Assembly (NCBI GenBank): GCA_020025915.1
Contig: JAHHRH010000012.1
Location: 1-38,183 of the forward strand
DNA length: 38,183 bases
Source: Sutterella sp.
GTDB lineage: Bacteria > Pseudomonadota > Gammaproteobacteria > Burkholderiales > Burkholderiaceae_F
Reading direction: 5' to 3'
Part shown: piece by piece, positions 15,422 to 24,022 of the stretch
Layout of the letters: each line of letters starts with the position of its first letter
How positions within the stretch are numbered: the stretch's first letter is position 1
Notes under the pieces: generated by a model
Databases searched by the model: none
Told to the model about the DNA's origin: nothing
What the model saw: only the letters and a program-made list of their open reading frames with translations
Program-made: the position numbers and the translations under genes

Positions 15422-15667
15422 ATGAGTGAATTAAAACCTGTTGAAGCGCTGAGCTTTGAAGAGGCGCTTGAAGAACTTGAAAATTTGACAAGTCGTATGG
15501 CTTCTGGATCGGTGACGCTCAAGGAGAGTGTTGCAGGTTATGCCCGTGGAACGGCGCTTTTAAAGCGTTGTCGTCGTGAACTCGAAGAAGCACGTACGAC
15601 CATTGAAACGTTGCGCGAAGAAACGCGTCGCGAAGAAGTAATCCCAAGCGCAGATATTCCTTTCTAA
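15422..15667 (+). CDS. xseB: Exodeoxyribonuclease VII small subunit
   Basis: 81 aa from ATG 15,422, with AAGGAA nine bases upstream; an in-frame ATG at 15,401 is less likely. SFEEALEELENLTSRMASG followed by LKESVAGYARGTALLKRC is the standard XseB helical hairpin that coats the XseA coiled coil. First gene of xseB-ispA-dxs, an order common in proteobacteria. xseA is not in the window. Confidence 0.9.
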   Translation: MSELKPVEALSFEEALEELENLTSRMASGSVTLKESVAGYARGTALLKRCRRELEEARTTIETLREETRREEVIPSADIPF

Positions 15668-15680
15668 GACTGGAAGAAAA

Positions 15681-16604
15681 ATGACTGAAAGCCAAATCGC
15701 ATCCTTTGACGATTGGATGCATGAGTCAGTAAAACATATTGAATGGGTGGCCAACGACTTGTTGCCGAAGACTGGTCGTGAGCCCCGTCGTTTGATTGGC
15801 GCTATGCGCTATGCCGTCTTGGGTGGCGGTAAGCGTATCCGTGCTTTGCTTTGTTATGCGGCAGGTGTCGTGAGCGGTGCTCAGCAAGCAGATTTGGACC
15901 GTGCTGCCTTAGCGCTTGAATTGGTACACGCCTATTCGCTCGTACACGACGATATGCCGTCGATGGATAATGATACGTTACGTCGTGGTAAGCCTACGGT
16001 GCATGTCCAATATGGTGAAGCGACGGCGATGCTGGCTGGTGACGCTTTACAGACTGAAGCGTTCACGGTGTTGACAGGGATGAATCATTCTGTGGCCGTA
16101 GCGCGACTCTGTGGCACTTTAGCTCGTGCAGCAGGGGTTCGCGGTATGTGCGGTGGCCAGGCTTTAGATTTGGCGATGGTGGGTGGTCATCCGGGCGAAG
16201 GTGAACTTCTCATGATGCAAGCCATGAAAACAGGTGCTTTGATTCAAGCGGCTGTTCTGATGGGGGCGCAAGCGGGTGACTGGGATCGTTTAGGTGATGG
16301 TGCGCGCGGAGGCTTAGCGGCTTACGCCGATGCATTGGGTGTTGCCTTTCAGGTGGTCGACGATATTCTTGACTGTACGCAAGATACAGCGACCTTAGGT
16401 AAGACGGCTGGCAAAGATGAAAAGGACGATAAGCCCACGTGGGTCTCTTTGCTTGGCTTAGAGAGCGCACGAGCGCGTGCTCGAGAACTGCACGATCGTG
16501 CCAATGCCGCTTTGGCGCTTGTGGCAGCTGATCCAGCTGTCCCAGAGGGCGCTATCCTTCGTTTGCAGCAAATTGCCGATTACGTGATTGCTCGTTCCCA
16601 TTAA
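15681..16604 (+). CDS. ispA: Farnesyl diphosphate synthase
   Basis: 307 aa. First Asp-rich motif DDMPSMDND at 90-98, second DDILDCTQD near 228, and GGGKRIRALLCYA at 48-60, all characteristic of trans-prenyltransferases. IspA condenses IPP with DMAPP and GPP to farnesyl diphosphate for undecaprenyl and quinone synthesis. It lies 13 bases after xseB and 43 before dxs, so these are co-transcribed. Confidence 0.92.
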   Translation: MTESQIASFDDWMHESVKHIEWVANDLLPKTGREPRRLIGAMRYAVLGGGKRIRALLCYAAGVVSGAQQADLDRAALALELVHAYSLVHDDMPSMDNDTLRRGKPTVHVQYGEATAMLAGDALQTEAFTVLTGMNHSVAVARLCGTLARAAGVRGMCGGQALDLAMVGGHPGEGELLMMQAMKTGALIQAAVLMGAQAGDWDRLGDGARGGLAAYADALGVAFQVVDDILDCTQDTATLGKTAGKDEKDDKPTWVSLLGLESARARARELHDRANAALALVAADPAVPEGAILRLQQIADYVIARSH

Positions 16605-16647
16605 TAACCCCCTCCCCACCGTTCCTTAAGTAAAAGGCTCTCAACAA

Positions 16648-18513
16648 GTGACGCAACATTCGATTCTTGACAGCATTCAGTCGCCAGCTGATCTTCGTCG
16701 GCTTGATGAATACCAGCTACCCCGTCTTGCCCATGAGCTTCGAGACTTTATGGTGAATTCTGTTTCTAAAACAGGTGGCCATTTGTCGAGCTCCTTAGGC
16801 GCAACCGAATTAGCGATTGCAATTCATCGAGTCTTTCACACGCCTGACGATCGTCTGATTTGGGACGTTGGTCATCAAGCGTATGCGCACAAAATCCTGA
16901 CGGGTCGCCGTGAGAATATGGCGACGTTGCGCAAGTTTAATGGGATGTCTGGTTTTCCGAAGCGTAGCGAGTCGCCGTACGATGCCTTTGGAACGGCACA
17001 CTCGTCCACCTCGATTTCAGCGGCCTTAGGCATGGCGATTGCGGCACGTCTCGAGGATAAAACCGATCGTTGGCACATTGCTGTGATTGGTGACGGCGCG
17101 TTGACGGGGGGCATGGCACTTGAAGCATTGAATGACGCGGGCGTTTGGAAGGAAGGCGTCAAACTTCTCATCATTTTGAACGACAACGATTGCTCGATTT
17201 CGCCGCCTGCTGGTGCTTTGTCGAATCATTTGGCACGTATTGTCTCTACACGTGCTTATACCTGTGCACGCGAAATTTCTAAACGTGTCTTGAAGCCTGT
17301 ACCTGGGCTTTGGGATATCGCTAAGCGCATGGAAAAGCAGGCGATCAATTTCGTGAGCCCACCCTCGGGGATTTTCTCGAGCTATGACATCAATTACTAT
17401 GGGCCAGTTGACGGGCATGATCTGCATGGCCTCATTGAGGTTTTGAAGAACATCCGACAGTTGAATCGCCCATGTGTGCTACATGTCGCGACCCAAAAAG
17501 GTAAGGGCTATGAACCTGCTGAAATGGATCCGACCGCTTACCATGGTGTCGGTCCATTTGATCCGCTTTTAGGTTTGCCCGTGCCTAAACCCAGTAAACC
17601 TACCTATACGGAGGTCTTCGGTCGTTGGATTTGTGATACGGCTGCGGCTGATTCGCGTCTTTATGGTATTACGCCAGCCATGCGTGAAGGCTCAGGCTTG
17701 GTTGAATACGAACGTCGATTCCCGGAACGCTATCGTGACGTGGCCATTGCTGAGCAGCATGCGGTGACGTATGCCGCTGGCTTAGCTTGTGAAGGCATTA
17801 AGCCTGTGGTTGCTATCTATTCGACCTTCTTACAGCGTGCGATGGATCAGCTCATTCATGATGTGGCCTTGCAGAATCTGCCGGTCATGTTTGCGATTGA
17901 CCGTGGGGGCTTAGTGGGGGCTGACGGTGCGACGCACCATGGGTTCTTTGACATTGCGTTATTGCGCACCGTGCCCAACATGACTGTGATGACGCCTTCT
18001 GACGAAAATGAATGCCGACTGATGTTGAATACGGCCTATGGTCTTAATTCGCCCGCGTCGGTACGTTATCCGCGTGGTCGTGGGCCGGGTGTCGAAGTGA
18101 CTGCAACGAACGAAACGGTTGAAGTCGGTAAGGCGCGAACGCTACGCAAGGGGCAACGTGTTGCGTTCCTGGGGTTTGGTAGCATGACCAATGTGTTAGC
18201 CCCCGTTGCTGAAAAGCTCGATAGCACGTTGCTTGACATGCGTTTTGTAAAACCCATTGATGAAGAAGCGATCCTTGAAGCAGCCAAGACCCATGACTTG
18301 TTGGTCTGCGCTGAAGAAGGCATGTTAATGGGAGGAGCTTGTAGCGCGGTTTTAGAAGTGCTCGCTGATCATGGGGTACTGAAGCCCGTCATGCGCTTTG
18401 GATTACCAGACCACTTTGTGGAGCAAGGAACGCAAGACGAATTGATGGCAAGTTTAGGGCTCACCGCTGATGCCATAGAAAAGCAGGTGATAGCAAAACT
18501 TCAGACCCTCTAA
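16648..18513 (+). CDS. dxs: 1-deoxy-D-xylulose-5-phosphate synthase
   Basis: 621 aa, full length. GTG start at 16,648 (AAAGGC upstream). GDGALTGGMALEALN is the thiamine-diphosphate binding motif; the N-terminal GGHLSSSLGATEL and GHQAYAHKILTGR are typical, and AIAEQHAVTYAAGLA carries the catalytic Glu. The enzyme makes DXP from pyruvate and glyceraldehyde 3-phosphate, the first step of the MEP isoprenoid pathway. It feeds IspA encoded just upstream. Ends at a terminator shared with yajQ. Confidence 0.95.
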   Translation: MTQHSILDSIQSPADLRRLDEYQLPRLAHELRDFMVNSVSKTGGHLSSSLGATELAIAIHRVFHTPDDRLIWDVGHQAYAHKILTGRRENMATLRKFNGMSGFPKRSESPYDAFGTAHSSTSISAALGMAIAARLEDKTDRWHIAVIGDGALTGGMALEALNDAGVWKEGVKLLIILNDNDCSISPPAGALSNHLARIVSTRAYTCAREISKRVLKPVPGLWDIAKRMEKQAINFVSPPSGIFSSYDINYYGPVDGHDLHGLIEVLKNIRQLNRPCVLHVATQKGKGYEPAEMDPTAYHGVGPFDPLLGLPVPKPSKPTYTEVFGRWICDTAAADSRLYGITPAMREGSGLVEYERRFPERYRDVAIAEQHAVTYAAGLACEGIKPVVAIYSTFLQRAMDQLIHDVALQNLPVMFAIDRGGLVGADGATHHGFFDIALLRTVPNMTVMTPSDENECRLMLNTAYGLNSPASVRYPRGRGPGVEVTATNETVEVGKARTLRKGQRVAFLGFGSMTNVLAPVAEKLDSTLLDMRFVKPIDEEAILEAAKTHDLLVCAEEGMLMGGACSAVLEVLADHGVLKPVMRFGLPDHFVEQGTQDELMASLGLTADAIEKQVIAKLQTL

Positions 18514-18538
18514 AGCCCTCGATTAGGCACCAAGAAAA

Positions 18539-18578
18539 GACCGCTGTGAAAGCGAAAATTCACGGCGGTCTTTTGATT
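18539..18578. terminator. Bidirectional terminator between dxs and yajQ
   Basis: GACCGCTGTGAA (18,539-18,550) pairs with TTCACGGCGGTC (18,559-18,570) with one wobble. TTTTGATTTTT follows on the plus strand and TTTTCTT on the minus strand, so it serves both convergent genes. Confidence 0.85.
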
Positions 18579-18611
18579 TTTGGTTAATTGCGCTCGAGAC
18601 AGTCTACTTGA

Positions 18612-19103
18612 TTAAGCGCGGAAGTTCGTGAAGTTAAGTGGGACTTCTTTGACTTCCTTTTTGAGGAGCGCAATGGCTTCCTGTAAGGCATCACGCTTCG
18701 CGCCCGAGACGCGCACGATGTCACCCTGAATGGCGGCCGTGAGTTTGAGTGCCTTGGCGTTCTTGATGATGCCCTGAATGGTCTTACCAAGTTCGCGAGA
18801 GACGCCTTCTTTGACGACGATGGTCTGCTTCAAGCAGTCGCCACCAACCTTTTCAGGCGCTTTGGATTCGTCAAGAAAACGAACGTCAATATTACGCTTG
18901 GCGAGCTTATTGATCAGCACGTCGCGCACCTGACGCAACTGAAAGTCGCTTTCACCAACAAGATAAAGTTCGAGATCTTTTTGTTCGACTTTGGCCGGCG
19001 TGCCACGGAAGTCGTAGCGAGTACCGATTTCTTTTTGAGCTTGATCGACAGCGTTACGAAGTTCGACGGCATCGGCTTTGACTTCGATGTCAAATGACGG
19101 CAT
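18612..19103 (-). CDS. yajQ: YajQ-family nucleotide-binding protein
   Basis: 163 aa from ATG 19,103 with GGAG seven bases upstream. MPSFDIEVKADAVELRNAV at the start, TRYDFRG, and the C-terminal KEVPLNFTNFRA-type ending are diagnostic of the YajQ family (two ferredoxin-like domains). Some members bind cyclic di-GMP and affect transcription; the role here is not shown by context. Single-gene unit. Confidence 0.93.
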   Translation of the reverse strand: MPSFDIEVKADAVELRNAVDQAQKEIGTRYDFRGTPAKVEQKDLELYLVGESDFQLRQVRDVLINKLAKRNIDVRFLDESKAPEKVGGDCLKQTIVVKEGVSRELGKTIQGIIKNAKALKLTAAIQGDIVRVSGAKRDALQEAIALLKKEVKEVPLNFTNFRA

Positions 19104-19215
19104 GGGTGTTCTCCAATGAGTACTTAGGATAAAAGATAACATCTATCGCATTCGCGATCGCTTGTCAAGAAAACGCTTGTTTTGTCACGCATTTTTGCGG
19201 TGACAGGTAGGTAAT

Positions 19216-19245
19216 TTGGGTGAATTGTGACCTTGTGCCTATAAT
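19216..19245 (+). promoter_or_regulatory. Candidate murB promoter
   Basis: TTGGGT (19,216-19,221) and a perfect TATAAT (19,240-19,245), spaced 18, lie 50 bases before the murB start. Predicted transcription start is near 19,252. Confidence 0.55.
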
Positions 19246-19294
19246 AAAAATCAGAAGAACAACCAAGGAGCGGCTCGCGACAGCCGACACGATT

Positions 19295-20326
19295 ATGAAT
19301 CCTACGATGCAAGCACATTACCCACTCGATGGGTTAACGACTTTCGGTACACAGGCAAAAGCCGATTATTTTGCCGAAGCGTCGACACTCGACGAACTCG
19401 AAGGCCTTTTAGCTGAAGCGACAGCCAATGATTGGCCTGTTCACTTTTTAGGAGCAGGCGCTAACACGATTGCCATGTCCCATGTCAAAGGTCTGGTGAT
19501 CAAAATCGCTTTCAAGGGCTATGAAGTGGCCGCAGCGCCCAATGGGGATGTCCTTGTGAAATGTGGGGCTGGCGAAATCTTTGACGATATCGTGCGTCGC
19601 ACGTTGCAAGCGGGCTTAGGGGGCTTAGAAAACCTCTCAGCGATTCCCGGAACCGTGGGTGGTGCAGTGGTTCAAAACATCGGGGCTTATGGGGTAGAAC
19701 TTGCTGAACGCCTCGCGTCGATTACGGTCTATGACCGTGTGCAAAAAGTGGTGCGTGTCTTGTTTGTTGAAGAGTGTGACTTTAGGTATCGTCATAGCAT
19801 TATGAAGACCGAAGCAGGGCAATCGTTTGTGGTGCTCTCCGCGACTTTACGTTTGCCTTGCGTTTGGACCGCTGTGACGGGGTACAAAGACCTCGAAATG
19901 GAATTGGAAGCCCGTGGTTTGACACCAAGCACGGTAACCGCTTCAGAACTCTCTGAGATTGTTCGAACGGTGCGTGCGCGTAAGTTGCCTGATCCTAAGG
20001 TTTTAGGTAATGCTGGATCCTTCTTTACGAACCCGATTATTTCGAAAGTTCACTGGCATGAATTGCTGACCGATCATCCAAGCCTTGTCTATTATCGTTT
20101 GGGTGGTGGTCGAATGAAATTAGCAGCCGCTTGGCTTATCGAAGCTGCGGGCTATAAAGGGTATGTGTCAGGCACGTTGGGTGTCTATGACCATCATGCG
20201 CTCATCTTGGTTAATCGCGATGGGGCGACGGGCGAAGCAGTTTTGGCGCTCGCAGAAGAGATCATTCAAGCCGTCAAGAAGCGCTTTGGTGTGACTTTGA
20301 CGATGGAACCTGTGATCTTAGGATAG
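19295..20326 (+). CDS. murB: UDP-N-acetylenolpyruvoylglucosamine reductase
   Basis: 343 aa from ATG 19,295. An AAGGAG at 19,265-19,270 is too far away (25 bases) and no standard start lies between, so the exact start is uncertain; ATG 19,307 is also possible. FLGAGANTIAMS is the FAD-binding stretch, GLENLSAIPGTVGGAVVQNIGAYG and GNAGSFFTNP (with the catalytic Ser) are MurB motifs, here given in parts: LSAIPGTVGGAVVQNIGAYG. It reduces the enolpyruvyl group in UDP-MurNAc synthesis, cytosolic peptidoglycan pathway. Type I (E. coli-like) by the extra loop with YKDLEMELEARG. Confidence 0.92.
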   Translation: MNPTMQAHYPLDGLTTFGTQAKADYFAEASTLDELEGLLAEATANDWPVHFLGAGANTIAMSHVKGLVIKIAFKGYEVAAAPNGDVLVKCGAGEIFDDIVRRTLQAGLGGLENLSAIPGTVGGAVVQNIGAYGVELAERLASITVYDRVQKVVRVLFVEECDFRYRHSIMKTEAGQSFVVLSATLRLPCVWTAVTGYKDLEMELEARGLTPSTVTASELSEIVRTVRARKLPDPKVLGNAGSFFTNPIISKVHWHELLTDHPSLVYYRLGGGRMKLAAAWLIEAAGYKGYVSGTLGVYDHHALILVNRDGATGEAVLALAEEIIQAVKKRFGVTLTMEPVILG

Positions 20327-20343
20327 TCCTAAAACGAGAATCT

Positions 20344-20391
20344 GATAAGACCGCTGAAGTGTATTTGGTACCTTCAGCGGTTTATCTATTT
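20344..20391 (+). terminator. Terminator after murB
   Basis: ACCGCTGAAG (20,350-20,359) pairs with CTTCAGCGGT (20,372-20,381); the stem extends outward with GATAA/TTATC around one bulge. CTATTTTTA follows. Confidence 0.8.
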
Positions 20392-20510
20392 TTACGGTTC
20401 ACTTACGTTTACAAAATTTCGGATAAGTTCTCAGTTTTGGGGCTCTTAATCAGGCAATATTGACTTCAAAATACAAGGTCGTTTCACCATCATCATTAAA
20501 GGACTCAAAG

Positions 20511-21185
20511 ATGCCAACTCAACCGCCTGTTGCCGCTTTAGGTAGCTACTCTGTGGCAGAAGAAATTGCCAACGCCGTAACCCACGGGATTGCTGCCCTT
20601 TTGAGCGTTGTTGGCTTGATTGCGATGCTCTATGTAACGGTTGGTTCATCTAATGCGGTCACCATTACAGCAGCAGCTGTCTTTGGGGGTTCGATGATCT
20701 TTCTTTATACGGCCTCGACCCTCTACCATGCGATTCCTAACCTCAAGGCAAAACGCATTTTGCAGATGTTGGACCATAGTGCGATTTATGTCATGATTGC
20801 GGGGTCTTATACGCCCTTTTGTTTGGTGACGCTCGAAGGGATGACGGGCACCATTCTTTGTATTGCGGTTTGGACAATTGCCATTGCGGGTGTGATTCTG
20901 CAGCCGATTTTGTTAAAGCGTGCTGAGTGGCTTAACTGCTTACTCTATTTGTTGCTCGGCTGGTGTGTAGTGTTGGTGATGAAGCCTTTGATTGCCGCAT
21001 TACCTACAGCTGGCTTGTGGTTACTGGCTTCTGGTGGTGTGGTCTATTCGTTGGGTGTGATCTTTTATTTGTGGGAGCGTATCCCCTATAATCACGCGAT
21101 TTGGCATCTCTTTGTGTTGGGCGGTACAGCATTGCAGTTTTTCTCGGTACTCTTTTATGTGTTACCTCAAGGTGCGGTGAGTTAA
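20511..21185 (+). CDS. trhA: TrhA/hemolysin III family membrane protein
   Basis: 224 aa from ATG 20,511, with AAAGGA at 20,498-20,503. Seven membrane helices. SVAEEIANAVTHGIAALLS at the start, STLYHAIP, LDHSAIYVMIAGSYTPFCL and YNHAIWHLFVLGG hold the conserved Ser/His/Asp residues of the hemolysin III (PAQR-related) family, thought to form a metal site facing the cytosol. Members affect membrane fluidity and lipid balance; hemolysis is not the usual role. Single gene between two terminators. Confidence 0.85.
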   Translation: MPTQPPVAALGSYSVAEEIANAVTHGIAALLSVVGLIAMLYVTVGSSNAVTITAAAVFGGSMIFLYTASTLYHAIPNLKAKRILQMLDHSAIYVMIAGSYTPFCLVTLEGMTGTILCIAVWTIAIAGVILQPILLKRAEWLNCLLYLLLGWCVVLVMKPLIAALPTAGLWLLASGGVVYSLGVIFYLWERIPYNHAIWHLFVLGGTALQFFSVLFYVLPQGAVS

Positions 21186-21259
21186 GTACAGAGCGCGTGG
21201 GTGGACGGCGTGATGGATGCCGTCCTCAGGGTGACCGAATGCTTCGATGAATAGGCAAT

Positions 21260-21291
21260 AAAAAAGCGCACCGTGATGGGTGCGCTTTTTT
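21260..21291. terminator. Bidirectional terminator between trhA and rpsT
   Basis: AAAAAGCGCACC (21,261-21,272) and GGTGCGCTTTTT (21,279-21,290) are perfect reverse complements with A- and T-runs outside, serving both convergent genes. Confidence 0.9.
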
Positions 21292-21313
21292 GATTCGTCA
21301 ACCGACGTTCCGA

Positions 21314-21577
21314 TTAGGCCATAGCCTTGATGGAAGCGGAAAGACGGCTCTTATGACGAGCAGCAGCGTTGGCGTGAAGAACGCCCTTGCGAGCCATAGC
21401 GTCGATCGTGGATTCAGCCTTCTTGAAGGCTTCCTGAGCGGCGGCCTTGTCGCCGGCGACGATGAGCTTACGCACAGCCTTGATAGCGGTGCGGAACTGG
21501 CTACGCTGAGCCGAGAGGTGCATGTTGCGCACAACCATCTGACGGGCGCGCTTGCGAGCTTGCTTGGTATTGGCCAT
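21314..21577 (-). CDS. rpsT: 30S ribosomal protein S20
   Basis: 87 aa, very basic, MANTKQARKRARQMVVRN start and KGVLHANAAARHKSRL near the end, standard for S20. AAGGAA lies upstream of the ATG on the minus strand. S20 binds the 16S rRNA early in 30S assembly. Transcribed alone; a leader of up to about 250 bases precedes it. Confidence 0.96.
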   Translation of the reverse strand: MANTKQARKRARQMVVRNMHLSAQRSQFRTAIKAVRKLIVAGDKAAAQEAFKKAESTIDAMARKGVLHANAAARHKSRLSASIKAMA

Positions 21578-21949
21578 TTTGTATAAATTCCTTGCCTATT
21601 AATTAAACAGTTGGCGTCCAGAGGAGATATCTCTCACTTGAAAGATGCCTGATCCCGGTGTTCCCGTGGCGCGCTTAAGTGCGCTGTCCGGACGCCGCTG
21701 CATAACCTCCGCTTGAGGCGGGGAAAGTGCATCGCGGTTGCGCGAGACACCAAAGATATCGTGATTCCCGAAGTGTTGAGCAAAACTTGCGAGTATTGTC
21801 TGATTGAGGTTGGGGCATCAAAAAGACGCAAAAACGCAAGGTGAATTTTTGCATGACTCCGAAAAGCCCTCAACTATATCAAATTTCCGAAGTGAAAGCG
21901 TGTTTTCTAGTAGAATTTTTTGCGATTTTTCATTTTGAGGAACTGTCCC
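21578..21949. other. Divergent control region of rpsT and murJ
   Basis: 372 bases without a gene. On the minus strand a TTGATG...CAATAC pair with 17-base spacing (about 21,794-21,822) could start rpsT transcription, leaving a GC-richer leader with several possible stems. S20 genes are commonly controlled through their leader; no specific structure is recognised. The murJ side ends with GAGGAA before the ATG. Confidence 0.4.
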
Positions 21950-23491
21950 ATGTCACTTCTGAAGTCTGCAGCCACTGTTTCAGGGCTTACGTTGGTGAGT
22001 CGCGTCACCGGCGTGATACGTGACATGCTGATTGCGCGTATTTTTGGGGCATCTGCCGAAACTGACGCATTCTACGTGGCGTTCCGTTTGCCTAATATGT
22101 TACGTCGTCTTTTTGCTGAAGGTGCTTTTCAGCAAGCTTTCGTGCCGATGCTCGCTGACGTGAAGGCAAGAGAAGATGGCACTGATCGTACTTTTATCGA
22201 TCATGTCTTTACCGTTTTAGCGCTCGCCGTCTTTGCGGCAAGTGTCTTAGGGGTCTTAGTGGCGCCATTGTTGGTTTGGGCGATTGCGAGCGGTCTGTCT
22301 TCAGATCCTGAGGCCTTTGACTTGGCGACTGCCTTAACGCGCTTTATGTTTCCGTATATCGCCTTTATGGCCTTGACGGCTTTAGCTGCATCGGTTCTTA
22401 ATACATGGAAGCGTTTTGCGATTCCAGCGGCTACCCCAGTGCTTTTGAATCTCTCTTTTATTGGGTGTACATTGTGGCTAGCTCCGCGCTTAGAGGAACC
22501 TATTTGGGCATTAGCCGTCGCTGTGATCGTAGGGGGCGTTTTACAGCTAGGTACACAGTACTTGGCGTTATGTCGTTTAGGGATTGTGATTCGACCGGCT
22601 GGCCTCAAGGCGAGCTTAGGAGATACGGACGTTCGTCGTGTTTTGAAGCTCATGGTGCCTGCCCTCTTTGGGGTAGGGGTCGCGCAGCTTTCGATTTTGA
22701 TCAACACCAATATCGCTTCGCACTTAGGGCACGGTGCTGTGACGTGGTTGAATTTTGCTGACCGCCTGATGGAATTTCCAACGGCCTTGTTGGGCGTGGC
22801 TTTGGGTACAGTCTTATTGCCTGGGCTTTCGAGCGCTTATGCTAAGGGCGATATGGCACGCTATAACACGCTTTTAGATCGTGGTTTGCGATTGGTGATG
22901 TTGGTCGGCATTCCTGCTGCCGTAGGTCTATGGTTAACAAGCGAAGCGCTAGTGTCATTTCTTTTTCAGGGACGCAACTTTACGCCCTACGACGTGTCGC
23001 AAACAGCGTTAGCAGTGGTTGGGTATTCGGTCGGATTGATTGGTCTCATTGCACTCAAAATCGTTGCGCCCGCTTTTTATGCCCGAAAAGATATCCGTAC
23101 GCCGGTCAAGGTGGCCTTTTGGAGCTTGGTCGTGGTGCAGTTGGTGAACCTCGTGTCAGTGCCTCTTTTTTCACACGCAGGGCTTGCCTTGTCTGTGGGG
23201 GTTGGGAGTGTCTTTAATGCCGGAACATTATTGGTGATTCTTCGTCGTCGAGGGATCTATCAGCCGCTTGCAGGCTGGACCAAAGCACTAGGCCGTATTC
23301 TTCTAGCCACAGTGGTCATGGGAGTGGCCTTGGCCTGGGGGCAGACCTTTGTCACGTGGACTACGATGCCCTGGATGATGCGCTCAGGCGGGGTCTTGGG
23401 TATGGTTGCTGCGGCCGCTGTGATTTACTTTGGTTTGATGTTCACTATGGGATGGCGACTTTCCGAGTTGCGATCTGGACGCAGTGATTAA
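21950..23491 (+). CDS. murJ: Lipid II flippase MurJ
   Basis: 513 aa from ATG 21,950 (GAGGAA eight bases upstream). About 14 membrane helices. SLLKSAATVSGLTLVSRVTG, RDMLIARIFGASAETDAF and FRLPNMLRRLFAEGAFQQAF are the MurJ N-terminal signatures, including Arg residues lining the substrate cavity. It moves lipid II across the inner membrane for peptidoglycan synthesis. Divergent from rpsT, an arrangement usual in beta- and gammaproteobacteria. Confidence 0.94.
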   Translation: MSLLKSAATVSGLTLVSRVTGVIRDMLIARIFGASAETDAFYVAFRLPNMLRRLFAEGAFQQAFVPMLADVKAREDGTDRTFIDHVFTVLALAVFAASVLGVLVAPLLVWAIASGLSSDPEAFDLATALTRFMFPYIAFMALTALAASVLNTWKRFAIPAATPVLLNLSFIGCTLWLAPRLEEPIWALAVAVIVGGVLQLGTQYLALCRLGIVIRPAGLKASLGDTDVRRVLKLMVPALFGVGVAQLSILINTNIASHLGHGAVTWLNFADRLMEFPTALLGVALGTVLLPGLSSAYAKGDMARYNTLLDRGLRLVMLVGIPAAVGLWLTSEALVSFLFQGRNFTPYDVSQTALAVVGYSVGLIGLIALKIVAPAFYARKDIRTPVKVAFWSLVVVQLVNLVSVPLFSHAGLALSVGVGSVFNAGTLLVILRRRGIYQPLAGWTKALGRILLATVVMGVALAWGQTFVTWTTMPWMMRSGGVLGMVAAAAVIYFGLMFTMGWRLSELRSGRSD

Positions 23492-23530
23492 TCTGGCTTG
23501 AGGGCTTTTGAGAGACCTTTAAAAACGACA

Positions 23531-23560
23531 AAAGCGTCAACTTTGATAAGTTGGCGCTTT
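23531..23560 (-). terminator. Hairpin terminator between murJ and the acidic-protein gene
   Basis: AAAGCGTCAAC (23,531-23,541) pairs with GTTGGCGCTTT (23,550-23,560) with one wobble. On the minus strand it is followed by TTTTGTCGTTTTT, so it best ends the minus-strand gene at 23,590-23,928; on the plus strand the tail is weak. Confidence 0.65.
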
Positions 23561-23589
23561 GGGTCTATTGGCCTTGCAAACGGTCGCAA

Positions 23590-23928
23590 TCAGGCTTTAC
23601 TGTTATTGGCTGGCACAGCTTCATCGTCTTCATCGTCTTCGTCGAACTCTTCTTCGTCACCGATGGTTTCGAGTTCGTCTAAGGTGAGAAACGGCATACG
23701 AGCAGGCCAACCAATGAGTTCGTCTTCAGAAAGCGCATTAAGCGCAGCTGGCCCCAAGCGAGCGGTATTGACCGCGTAATTGAGCTTGGCATAGACATGA
23801 ACAAGATCATGGTTGAGAACTTCAAGGGCATCTTCTTGATCGCCATCCTCGACCTTGTTGAGCGCATCCTGAAGCGCTTCACAAGCGTCATTGAGGGTTG
23901 CATGAAGCCATTCCTTTTCAATTTGCAT
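23590..23928 (-). CDS. Small acidic protein of unknown function
   Basis: 112 aa from ATG 23,928 (GGAA at a good distance upstream). No family recognised. Residues 1-80 look helical and compact (EKEWLHATLNDACEALQDAL, then EDALEVLNHDLVHVYAKL), followed by LIGWPARMPFL and a strongly acidic tail EEEFDEDDEDDEA. Codon use and a terminator behind it indicate a real gene. The upstream frame remains open into the IS605 remnant (as far as 24,048), so the 5' region has been rearranged by that element. An acidic tail of this kind suggests contact with basic partners, which is speculation. Confidence 0.65.
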   Translation of the reverse strand: MQIEKEWLHATLNDACEALQDALNKVEDGDQEDALEVLNHDLVHVYAKLNYAVNTARLGPAALNALSEDELIGWPARMPFLTLDELETIGDEEEFDEDDEDDEAVPANNSKA

Positions 23929-24022
23929 TTCTTTTCCCTTCCTCAATTTCCTAGAGCGATGCTTGGAGCCAAAAGGCCGAAGCATGAAGTACTTCTTCGA
24001 GTACTGAAACTTCATTGAAGCT